64,000 nucleotides of DNA, taken from NCBI GenBank assembly GCA_037890055.1, contig JBBKBD010000004.1. One strand, 5' to 3'. The translations under genes were made by a program, and so were the position numbers. Origin of the DNA: Mediannikoviicoccus sp037890055 (GTDB lineage Bacteria > Bacillota > Clostridia > Tissierellales > Peptoniphilaceae). The notes beneath the pieces are model-generated. The model was given only the letters and a program-made list of their open reading frames with translations, was not told where the DNA came from and ran no database searches. Below are positions 44,958 through 52,564 of this stretch, in pieces (position 1 is the stretch's first letter; each line of letters starts with the position of its first letter).

Positions 44958-45869
44958 ATGATTTATACAATCAGCTTAAACCCATCCATGGACTTTATAA
45001 TCGAAGTTGATGGACTGGAGAAAAATTCTAAAAACAGAATGACATCGGAACTTCGTGTGCCAGGCGGAAGAGCCATAAATGTGGCAAGGGTACTGAGACG
45101 AATGGGTATGCCATCAGTTGCCACTGGTTTCTTAGGTGGACACATTGGAGACTTTATAAAAGAGTGGCTAAACATGGAAGGTATTCAAACCTCCTTTATA
45201 GAAATTGACGACGAGACTAGAATTAATATTAAACTTTATAATAAAAACATCGTTATAAATGGAAAGGGACCAAATATCTCTTTTAATGAACAAACGGAAT
45301 TGCTTTATTTTATTTCAAGAATTCAAGAGGGAGACACCGTAATATTAATGGGAAGTCTTCCACCAAATGTGGACAAGGACATCCTAGATAGAATAATTTC
45401 AATATGCAAGGCTAATAAAGCGGAGTTTATAGTTGACGCATACCCAAGTCAGTTGAAGGAATTTATAAAACGTGGCCCTCTTATGATAAAGCCAAATATT
45501 TCTGATGTGGAAGAGATGTTTAACACAAAGATTGAAGATGAAGAAAGCCTTATTAAATATGGAAGAAAACTTCTTCATATGGGAGCGAAGCATGCAATAA
45601 TTTCCCTTGGCAAAGACGGAGCCTATCTATTTAGTGGAGACTGCGTCTACAGAGGTGAAGGTGTAAAGGGTGACGAAGTAAAGACTGAAGGCGTAAGAGA
45701 CTCTATGATTGCAGGCTTTATTGCCACATATATAAGAACGGCGGACTTGGAAGAGTCTTTCAAAATTGCCATGTCCTGTGCCACCGCAACTGCCTTTAGC
45801 AAAGACTTGGCAAGGAGAGAGGACATAGACAAAATAGCAAAAGAAATTGTAGTTCATAAAAGATGTTAA
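44958..45869 (+). CDS. PfkB-family sugar kinase, 1-phosphofructokinase-like, atypical active site
   Basis: 303 residues resembling FruK/LacC: N-terminal IYTISLNPSMDFIIEVDGL, TGFLGGHIGDFI and ILMGSLPPNV. Two active-site segments deviate: the substrate loop reads PGGRAINVAR (35-44) where GGKGINVAR is usual, and the anion hole/catalytic loop reads GVRDSMIAG (245-253) where GAGDSM is usual. Catalytic Asp D248 is kept, but Ala-Gly becomes Val-Arg. It may use another substrate or be impaired. No fruR or fruA beside it. Confidence 0.8.
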   Translation: MIYTISLNPSMDFIIEVDGLEKNSKNRMTSELRVPGGRAINVARVLRRMGMPSVATGFLGGHIGDFIKEWLNMEGIQTSFIEIDDETRINIKLYNKNIVINGKGPNISFNEQTELLYFISRIQEGDTVILMGSLPPNVDKDILDRIISICKANKAEFIVDAYPSQLKEFIKRGPLMIKPNISDVEEMFNTKIEDEESLIKYGRKLLHMGAKHAIISLGKDGAYLFSGDCVYRGEGVKGDEVKTEGVRDSMIAGFIATYIRTADLEESFKIAMSCATATAFSKDLARREDIDKIAKEIVVHKRC

Positions 45870-45929
45870 CTTTACCTAAGGTGCAAAATTGTAGTATCAT
45901 TAATATAAGAAAAAAATTAGGTGGTTTAT

Positions 45930-46760
45930 ATGAATTTAAAAAAATCCAACAAATTTGCAATAGGAATTGCAGCAATCATATTTATAATTATCATTGCCAT
46001 AATCTCGTCCTATGCGGTAAACAAGTCAGGTATAAGAAAGCTTGAAGAAGAGGCTATGGAATATATAAATGACGAAGACTTTGGTCCAGCTTCTTCCATA
46101 TACTCTAGACTATACACAAAGACAGGGGATAAGACTTATCAAAAAAAGAGGGAAGAAACAACAAAGCTAAAGGAAGAGTCAAAAGTATATCATCAAGGTG
46201 AAACAAAACTTGAAGAAGCTGACTATTTTTCTGCCATAAAAATTCTTGCGAGAATAGATAGACAGGACTCAAGATATTATGAAAAGGCTAATAAAAAATT
46301 AAAAGAGGCGGAAGATAATATTATTTCGGAAGCGAAAAAGGCCATTGAAGATGACAATGTATACTTTGCATCTTCAATACTGAATGACTATTTGAAAGTA
46401 GTTGGAGATTCTGAAAAAGCAAATGAACTTCTTTCTAAAGTAAAATCACAAACCCCTGGAGAAGATGACGACGGAGAAGAAAGTAGCGATACAAATTCTT
46501 CAAAAGTTGAAACCGATGAACTTCCAGAAAGCCCAAAGAACTGGGTTGGAAAGACAGTGGAGATAAAGGCGCAAAGATCAAACTTAAGAGCAGAGCCAGA
46601 CCTTAATGGAAAAGTTGTTGGCCTTGCAGTTAAGGGAGATGCAATAAAAATAAAGAAAATAAAAAATGATGGAAGCAGAATCTGGTGCTACGGAACTATT
46701 ACCAAGGCAAAGGACGGTAAGCAAGTTGAAGCATGGATTTCTGGAAAACTTTTAAAATAA
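45930..46760 (+). CDS. Membrane-anchored SH3-domain protein
   Basis: 276 residues from ATG 45930 (AGGTGG 5 nt upstream; a GTG nine bases earlier is less likely). N-terminal TM anchor (about 9-30), helical TPR-like charged region (about 35-175), an Asp/Glu/Ser linker, and a C-terminal bacterial SH3-type domain (about 205-276: KAQRSNLRAEPDLNGKVVGLAVKGD ... WISGKLL). Likely faces the wall and may bind peptidoglycan. Ends at a perfect-palindrome terminator. Confidence 0.8.
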   Translation: MNLKKSNKFAIGIAAIIFIIIIAIISSYAVNKSGIRKLEEEAMEYINDEDFGPASSIYSRLYTKTGDKTYQKKREETTKLKEESKVYHQGETKLEEADYFSAIKILARIDRQDSRYYEKANKKLKEAEDNIISEAKKAIEDDNVYFASSILNDYLKVVGDSEKANELLSKVKSQTPGEDDDGEESSDTNSSKVETDELPESPKNWVGKTVEIKAQRSNLRAEPDLNGKVVGLAVKGDAIKIKKIKNDGSRIWCYGTITKAKDGKQVEAWISGKLLK

Positions 46761-46763
46761 AAG

Positions 46764-46795
46764 AAACCCTATGACCATGGTCATAGGGTTTTTTA
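46764..46795 (+). terminator. Intrinsic terminator, 28-bp perfect palindrome
   Basis: AAACCCTATGACC/GGTCATAGGGTTT arms meeting at CATG (46764-46791), followed by TTTTAT. Confidence 0.9.
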
Positions 46796-46819
46796 TATGA
46801 AGGGGGGTGTGGATATGGA

Positions 46820-47968
46820 TTATTCTCCCCAAAATTCTTTTGCGATTTTTTGTCCTTGGTCAATCTTAGCCCATTGTTCTTCAATAGTAAGTTCATTACC
46901 TTCGTCACATGAAGCAAAGCCACATTGATGTGAAAGGTATAGTCTATCCTTGTCTATTATTGAAGCTGCCTTTTCCAATAATTTCAAAGCTCTTTCTTCA
47001 TCGTCAAGGGTATTTGTTTTACTTGATAATAGACCTAGAACTATTTCACAGTCTTTGTCTTTAAAAACTTCTAGTGCATCAATTGAGCCTGCTCTATAGT
47101 CGTCCCATTCAAGATAAAACCTGTCGTAGTTTTGCTTTTCTAAGAATAGATGTGCAATTGATTCATAAGTTCCGTCGCTTGCAGATCTTGATTCATAATT
47201 TCCTCTACAGTTGTGGGTGTAAACTTTTAGACCAAGCTCATGACCGTATGCAATAACGTCGTTATTTAGGTTGATAAATTCATAGGCCAAGTCTTCGCCT
47301 GGTTTTTCAGTATTTTCTGAAATTGGCGCATTGTTATTGTCATCGGAGAAAATTTCCCATAAGCAGTCATCAAATTGAACTATTTCTCCACCGACTTCCT
47401 TAAACTCTTTCAAGAAGTCCTTATAAGACTGTTTTAAATCTTCTTTAAATTCTTCTACCTTTCCGTCGTAGTATCCACCATTTAAATTACCAAATAGTGC
47501 TTGCTCTCCAAACACATGGGATGGTGAAGGGATACATTGTTTTACAGCCCTATCTCCAGCAAGGCTTTTTAATCTTTTGAAGTGGTCTATAAATGGATGG
47601 TTCTTTCCATTTAACTTATCGGTAATTTTTATTCCAATATCTTTTCTTGTTTCATAAACTCCAGTGTTGCCCTTGTCCCTAAAAAGGTATCCAGATTTTG
47701 CAAGATGCCTTTCAACACCATGAAGACCCCACACAAAGTCAAGATGCCATAGGGATTTTGAAAACTCTCCATCTGTTATTTCCACAAGGCCATGTTTCTT
47801 TTGTTCTTCAACTACATTAGCAATTTCTCTGTCTTCTTCTTCCTTATAACCTTTAATTTCATCGTAGAATGGATATGTTATATCATCCCTCTTTTTAATT
47901 TCTTCCTTGAACTTTAATAGTTCTTCTCCTCTTAGTAATGATCCTACTGTTAAAAATCTTTTGCTCAT
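46820..47968 (-). CDS. Cobalamin-independent methionine synthase-like protein (YxjG/YxjH type)
   Basis: 382 residues corresponding to the C-terminal catalytic half of MetE. GLVEITDGEFSKSLWHLDFVWGLHGVE, VQFDDCLWEIF, YTHNCRGN (expected zinc ligands His and Cys) and LSHQCGFAS (second Cys) are seen. Such stand-alone proteins make methionine by methyl transfer; the donor is uncertain. The Met-specific T-box upstream supports a methionine role: expression rises when tRNA-Met is uncharged. Confidence 0.9.
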   Translation of the reverse strand: MSKRFLTVGSLLRGEELLKFKEEIKKRDDITYPFYDEIKGYKEEEDREIANVVEEQKKHGLVEITDGEFSKSLWHLDFVWGLHGVERHLAKSGYLFRDKGNTGVYETRKDIGIKITDKLNGKNHPFIDHFKRLKSLAGDRAVKQCIPSPSHVFGEQALFGNLNGGYYDGKVEEFKEDLKQSYKDFLKEFKEVGGEIVQFDDCLWEIFSDDNNNAPISENTEKPGEDLAYEFINLNNDVIAYGHELGLKVYTHNCRGNYESRSASDGTYESIAHLFLEKQNYDRFYLEWDDYRAGSIDALEVFKDKDCEIVLGLLSSKTNTLDDEERALKLLEKAASIIDKDRLYLSHQCGFASCDEGNELTIEEQWAKIDQGQKIAKEFWGE

Positions 47969-48019
47969 AATTAGCTCCTTTATAAAAAATATTTTTAGAA
48001 ATAAAAGGTTGAGGGCAAA

Positions 48020-48286
48020 ATTTATATAAAAAAAACTTCATCCTTAAAAAGGACGAAGTTACTCGCGTTACCACCTTAATTTTATATCAATCTCACAATT
48101 AATAACTCTTCAGGTACAAAATTATACCCTATCGCTGTAACGTGCGCACACGGATTGTCTTAAATATTCGGACAACCAACTTAGAGGCCATTTTCAGTTT
48201 TCTATTACTCAACTACTTTCACCATACGTAGTCTCTCTGTGCAGCTTTTCAAAAACCTACTTTTCTCATCAACGTTTTTATTTCTA
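48020..48286 (-). promoter_or_regulatory. T-box leader, predicted methionine-specific
   Basis: Minus strand contains the T-box core AAGGTGGTAACGCG (complement of 48062-48075), Stem I elements AGAGAG and GGTGAAAG, and a terminator AACTTCGTCC/GGATGAAGTTTTTTTT (48029-48060). The specifier appears to be ATG (48191-48189) in CTGAAAATGGCC, i.e. methionine. Uncharged tRNA would stabilise the antiterminator and turn on the downstream MetE-like gene. Confidence 0.88.
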
Positions 48287-48291
48287 AATTC

Positions 48292-48320
48292 ATTATAGAG
48301 ACCGTTTTTGTTTTTGTCAA
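48292..48320 (-). promoter_or_regulatory. Consensus sigma-A promoter for the Met T-box
   Basis: Minus strand TTGACA (48320-48315), exactly 17 nt, TATAAT (48297-48292): perfect consensus in both boxes. Confidence 0.9.
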
Positions 48321-48346
48321 ATAAAAAATTAAAAAATTTTTTGTCA

Positions 48347-48407
48347 TTTCATAAACGTTTCATAAAACTCTTGTAAGATATGTTTGTAATCAAAAATGAA
48401 TTACAAA
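48347..48407. promoter_or_regulatory. Phased direct repeats plus inverted repeat upstream of the redox/ABC operon
   Basis: TTTCATAAA occurs at 48347-48355 and 48358-48366 (11-bp period). Then TTTGTAAT (48383-48390) faces ATTACAAA (48400-48407) across 9 bp. An 11-bp direct repeat fits OmpR-type regulators and the palindrome fits a dimeric repressor; neither regulator is known. The operon's promoter is not clear. Confidence 0.4.
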
Positions 48408-48441
48408 AATTTACTTACGAGATTTAATGCGGAGGAACAAA

Positions 48442-49590
48442 ATGAAAAAGAATTTATTAAAAAAGGCAACTCTTCTACTTGCAGTAACTTTAACCATTAC
48501 AGCAGTGGGATGCCAAAGAAGAGGAAATACAAAGGGAAGTGCAGCGGGACAAGCTATTGACCCAGGCAAGGCGGGAATGTCCACAGATGCAAAGGGACAA
48601 AACGAAACTTTTAAACCGGCAGACTATGGAATTGAAGCAAAGGACGAATATGTTTATGAATTTTTAGGACTTAAGTTTAAACTTCCAGAAAATATTAAAA
48701 CTGAAATCAAAAATAAAAACTTAAACATGTCCGACGATCAAAGCCCAATAGACAAAGAATTAAAATATGCAATGTTAACTTTTAGCAAGATGACAGAAGA
48801 ACAAAAAAATGCTGAAGTTAATAAAATGGGTGACGAACTTGAAAAGTGGCAAGAAGAACTTGAAAGAGTTGCTACCATAGGAATGTTTGAAAAGGGAATG
48901 TCTGAAGAAGAAATTTCTAAAATAACTAAATGTGACAGCCATAAAAAAATTGGTGAATCATCAGATGGCAAATACGAATACTACTTAAGTGTTAAAGAGG
49001 GAAGCGAATTTGCAAAGGAATTTGAAAACACAGAAATTGAAGTCATAGACAAAAAAGAAAGACCAGAAAATGGCTTTGTACTACAAGAAAAAACTGACTT
49101 AGAAGGAACAGTACCTTTTAGTGGTGGTTCTGTTGAAGACATAAGTAGCGTTGTTACAAAGGACATTAACGGTAAGGAATTTTCAAAGAAGGACTACGAA
49201 AAATACGACCTTACCATGGTTAATGTGTTTGCAACATGGTGTACAGCTTGTATAAAAGAAATCCCTGACCTAGTGGAACTTCAAAAGGAAATGAAGGACA
49301 AGGGCGTTAACGTAGTTGGAATTGTAACTGACACTATGGATGACGGTGGCGAAAACAAAGACGCCATTGCAAAGGCAAAGACTATTCAAGAGAAGACAAA
49401 GGCAAATTATCCATTCCTAATGCCAGACAAGTCTAACTTCAATGGAAGATTAAATGGAATCCAAGCTCTACCAGAAACTTTCTTCATTGACAAAAATGGA
49501 AAGATTGTTGGAGAAACCTACTCAGGTTCACATGATTTAAAAGCTTGGAAGAAGATTGTAGAAAAAGAATTAGAAAATTTAAATAAATAA
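48442..49590 (+). CDS. Thioredoxin-like (TlpA/ResA type) lipoprotein
   Basis: 382 residues from ATG 48442 (GGAGGAAC upstream; an ATG 15 nt earlier overlaps that site). Signal peptide with lipobox-like AVGC (C24), an N-terminal unknown domain (about 60-205) and a C-terminal TlpA domain with active site W266-C-T-A-C270 (FATWCTACIKEIPDLVELQ) and cis-Pro segment ALPETFFID. Extracytoplasmic thiol oxidoreductase. First gene of an operon with a CXXC mini-protein and a membrane polyferredoxin, its likely electron donors (inference). Confidence 0.9.
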   Translation: MKKNLLKKATLLLAVTLTITAVGCQRRGNTKGSAAGQAIDPGKAGMSTDAKGQNETFKPADYGIEAKDEYVYEFLGLKFKLPENIKTEIKNKNLNMSDDQSPIDKELKYAMLTFSKMTEEQKNAEVNKMGDELEKWQEELERVATIGMFEKGMSEEEISKITKCDSHKKIGESSDGKYEYYLSVKEGSEFAKEFENTEIEVIDKKERPENGFVLQEKTDLEGTVPFSGGSVEDISSVVTKDINGKEFSKKDYEKYDLTMVNVFATWCTACIKEIPDLVELQKEMKDKGVNVVGIVTDTMDDGGENKDAIAKAKTIQEKTKANYPFLMPDKSNFNGRLNGIQALPETFFIDKNGKIVGETYSGSHDLKAWKKIVEKELENLNK

Positions 49591-49592
49591 TT

Positions 49593-49745
49593 ATGAAAGA
49601 AAAGTTTTTAAAGAGCCGAGTTACAAGCTTTGCTATCTTAGCCATTGGTGCTTTTATGATTTACTACGGTTACAGCACTGGAGAAGCGAAGGTTGTACTA
49701 GAAAAGGCAATAAGGATATGTATGGAGTGTATTGGAATTGGATAA
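49593..49745 (+). CDS. CD1871A-family small CXXC membrane protein (50 aa)
   Basis: 50 residues: basic N-terminus MKEKFLKSR, one TM helix (about 10-28), then a C-terminal tail ending KAIRICMECIGIG with the CXXC (CMEC) pair that defines this family. The N-in/C-out topology predicted from charges would put CXXC outside, next to the thioredoxin lipoprotein. ATG is 2 nt after the upstream stop and its end overlaps the next gene by 14 nt. Too small for routine gene calling. Confidence 0.85.
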   Translation: MKEKFLKSRVTSFAILAIGAFMIYYGYSTGEAKVVLEKAIRICMECIGIG

Positions 49746-50613
49746 AACAAATAGAAATAAGAAAAATAAATATAAAATACACGACTCTATAAGACATATT
49801 TTTCAGTCATGTTGGTTTCTAATAACCAACTCCTACTTCGAAGGATATAAAACCGGAAAAATTTACGGTGGGAATTTAAAGAAGATTTGCGTTCCAGGCA
49901 TGAATTGTTATTCATGTCCTGGGGCCAAAGGCTCCTGTCCCATAGGGTCGCTACAAGCAGTTTTAGGAAATTCAAATTTTAAATTTAGTTACTACATAGT
50001 TGGATTTCTATTTTTTATAGGAGCACTAGTTGGAAGATTTGTATGTGGATGGCTATGTCCCTTTGGACTAGTTCAAGACCTTTTATACAAAATTCCATTT
50101 TTCAAAAAGATAAAAACATTTAAGTACGACAAGCACTTAAGAAAATTAAAATATGTAATTTTACTTGTCTTTGTAATATTATTACCTTTGTTTTTAGTCG
50201 ATGTTTTAGGACAGGGTTCGCCATTTTTCTGCAAACTAATCTGTCCAGTGGGAATGCTTGAAGGTGGAATACCCCTTGTGTTACTTAACAAGACCATGAG
50301 GAGTGCAATCGGATTTTTATACTATTGGAAGGCTACAATTTTAATCATAACAATATTACTTTCAATTATGATTTACAGACCCTTCTGCAAGTACATTTGT
50401 CCCCTTGGAGCAATTTACTCAGTATTTAATCCCATATCGGTATTTAGATATAAGGTCGATAAAGACAAATGTATTAATTGCGGTAAATGCAAAAGAGTTT
50501 GCCAAATGAATGTAGATCCAGTGAAAAATTGTAATCACTTAGAATGTATTCGATGTGCAAGATGTAAAAATGCATGTCCAGTACAGGCTATCAACTATAA
50601 ATTCAAAAATTAA
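49732..50613 (+). CDS. Membrane polyferredoxin (NapH/YccM-like 4Fe-4S protein)
   Basis: 293 residues. Four to five TM helices interleaved with CxxxCP clusters (CYSCPGAKGSCP, FVCGWLCPFGLVQDL, FCKLICPVGMLE, FCKYICPLGAIYSV) and a C-terminal bacterial ferredoxin pair (CINCGKCKRVCQMNV, CIRCARCKNACPVQAI). Family members move electrons between cytosolic donors and membrane or exported acceptors. TTG 49732 (GGAG nearby) or TTG 49738; the start is uncertain. Overlaps the CXXC mini-protein, so coupled. Confidence 0.9.
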   Translation: MELDKTNRNKKNKYKIHDSIRHIFQSCWFLITNSYFEGYKTGKIYGGNLKKICVPGMNCYSCPGAKGSCPIGSLQAVLGNSNFKFSYYIVGFLFFIGALVGRFVCGWLCPFGLVQDLLYKIPFFKKIKTFKYDKHLRKLKYVILLVFVILLPLFLVDVLGQGSPFFCKLICPVGMLEGGIPLVLLNKTMRSAIGFLYYWKATILIITILLSIMIYRPFCKYICPLGAIYSVFNPISVFRYKVDKDKCINCGKCKRVCQMNVDPVKNCNHLECIRCARCKNACPVQAINYKFKN

Positions 50614-50624
50614 AGGAGTTTACA

Positions 50625-51902
50625 TTGTTTAAAAATGCTTTAAGATATGTTACGAGAAAAAAGAATCGTACAATTATCGTCTTTATTATTTTAACAATCG
50701 TGCTTTCATGTCTATACTCTAGTTTAAGTGTGTTGAAGTCCAGTGGGAAGATGGAAGAGTCCCTTTACAAAACTTCCAACTCCTCACTGGCACTCACACG
50801 AAAGGACAATGGACATTTTGAAGCAAATCAGTTTAAAGACATTGGAAAAATAAAAGAAATTGACGAAGTGGTGTACCAATACTTTGGCCTTGCAAAACCA
50901 AATGGAGCAAAGGTTGTGGAAGGGGAGCAAAAGGTTCAAAGGGAAGACCTACCAAGTGAATTTAAAAATATTTTGGCAGTGGAGGGAGCTACTAGCACAA
51001 AGAGAAATGTACTTTTTAGCAGTGGCGTGTTCACCATTAAAGAGGGACGTCACATCGAAAAGAGTGACGTAAACAAGGTGCTCGTTCACGAAGAGTTTGC
51101 AAAGAAGAATAATTTGAAACTCCATGATAAAATAGGTCTAGAATTTGTTGAAATTGGGAAAACCGAAGCAAATAAAGAAGAGCAATTTGAAATCGTTGGA
51201 ATATTTTCAGGAAAGAAACAGGAAATGTACACTGGAATGTCTTCAGACTTTAGCGAAAATAATATTTTTGTTGACTATGAGGGAGCTCAAAAGGCCATAG
51301 GGAAAAGTGGTGACAGTAAAATTGTAAATAAAATTTCGTTATTTTCAGAAACTGCGGACAAGATGAAATCTGCAATGGATAAAATAAAGGCAATTGACGC
51401 ACCATGGGAAGATTATAATTTAGAAAAGGACTCAAACGCCTTTGAAGAAGCCCTTGAATCTGTTACAGGAATAAAACATATAATAAAGATAATGACCTAT
51501 GCCATAATGATTGGTGGAGTTGTGGTACTTTCTCTAATACTAATACTTTGGTTAAGGGAGAGGATCTATGAAATAGGAATACTTTTATCCATCGGTGTGA
51601 GCAAGGCAAAAATAGTAGGACAGTTTATACTGGAACTTTTATTTATTTCAATACCTGCAACGGTTTTTTCACTGCTATTTGGTAACATCATGCTAAGTCA
51701 AATAATCGGTGGCTTTATAAATTCAGAAGGTGCTGGTGCTGTTACAGATAGCATGCTAAAGGGTGGAAACTTTACAGAAAGCCTTATTACTTTTTTACAA
51801 AGCTATGGAATACTCTTAAGCATTATCATACTATCAGTTTTAATTGCATCTTTAATGATTTTAATAAAGAAACCAAAAGAAATATTATCAAAAATAAGTT
51901 AG
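50625..51902 (+). CDS. ABC transporter permease (MacB/FtsX type), first
   Basis: 425 residues: N-terminal TM helix (about 15-35), a large extracellular MacB-like periplasmic core (about 40-280) and three C-terminal TM helices (about 290-420) forming the FtsX domain with LLSIGVSKAKIVGQFILELLFISIPA. TTG start with AAAGGAG upstream. These transporters move signals or lipid-linked or peptide substrates by mechanotransmission. Paired with the ATPase and second permease that follow. Confidence 0.9.
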   Translation: MFKNALRYVTRKKNRTIIVFIILTIVLSCLYSSLSVLKSSGKMEESLYKTSNSSLALTRKDNGHFEANQFKDIGKIKEIDEVVYQYFGLAKPNGAKVVEGEQKVQREDLPSEFKNILAVEGATSTKRNVLFSSGVFTIKEGRHIEKSDVNKVLVHEEFAKKNNLKLHDKIGLEFVEIGKTEANKEEQFEIVGIFSGKKQEMYTGMSSDFSENNIFVDYEGAQKAIGKSGDSKIVNKISLFSETADKMKSAMDKIKAIDAPWEDYNLEKDSNAFEEALESVTGIKHIIKIMTYAIMIGGVVVLSLILILWLRERIYEIGILLSIGVSKAKIVGQFILELLFISIPATVFSLLFGNIMLSQIIGGFINSEGAGAVTDSMLKGGNFTESLITFLQSYGILLSIIILSVLIASLMILIKKPKEILSKIS

Positions 51903-51911
51903 GAGAATGGA

Positions 51912-52553
51912 ATGGACGTATTAGAAATAAAAAATGTAACATATAGTTATGCAAATTCAAGGGAAAAAGTTTTGTCCTCGGTAAATCAAAAGTTTGAACT
52001 TGGACAATTCTATGCCATAATCGGTAAGTCGGGAACGGGAAAGTCCACACTGCTTTCACTACTAGCAGGTCTCGACAAACCGAAGAGCGGAAAGATTTTA
52101 TTTGAAGGTGAAGACATAGAAAAAAAGGGATATAGCAATCACAGAAAGAACAATATCTCACTGGTTTTTCAAAACTATAACCTAATTGACTATCTTTCAC
52201 CACTGGAAAATATAAGACTTGTAAACAGCAAGGCATCTGAAGACATCTTATTAGAGCTTGGCCTTGATAAGAGTCAAGTAAAGAGAAATGTTATGAAACT
52301 TTCCGGTGGACAACAACAGAGAGTTGCTATTGCAAGGGCGTTAGTGTCAGAGGCTCCAGTAATCTTAGCCGACGAACCAACTGGAAACTTAGACGACGGC
52401 ACCGCGGGAGAAATAATCGACGTGCTAAAAAAACTTGCTAAGGAGAGAAACAAATGTGTAATAGTTGTAACTCATAGCAAGGAAGTTGCCAAGGCGGCGG
52501 ATGTTGTGCTAGAACTTGATAATAAAAAATTAAAAGAGATAAGAAGAAACTAG
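51912..52553 (+). CDS. ABC transporter ATP-binding protein (MacB/LolD type)
   Basis: 213 residues: Walker A GKSGTGKSTLLS near residue 38, Q-loop VFQNYNLIDYLSPLENI, signature LSGGQQQRVAIARAL, Walker B VILADEPTGNLD, H-switch VTHSKE. LolD-type sequence, matching the two flanking FtsX-like permeases, which likely form a heterodimer with it. AGGAG before ATG. Confidence 0.95.
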   Translation: MDVLEIKNVTYSYANSREKVLSSVNQKFELGQFYAIIGKSGTGKSTLLSLLAGLDKPKSGKILFEGEDIEKKGYSNHRKNNISLVFQNYNLIDYLSPLENIRLVNSKASEDILLELGLDKSQVKRNVMKLSGGQQQRVAIARALVSEAPVILADEPTGNLDDGTAGEIIDVLKKLAKERNKCVIVVTHSKEVAKAADVVLELDNKKLKEIRRN

Positions 52554-52564
52554 GAGGTATAGAA

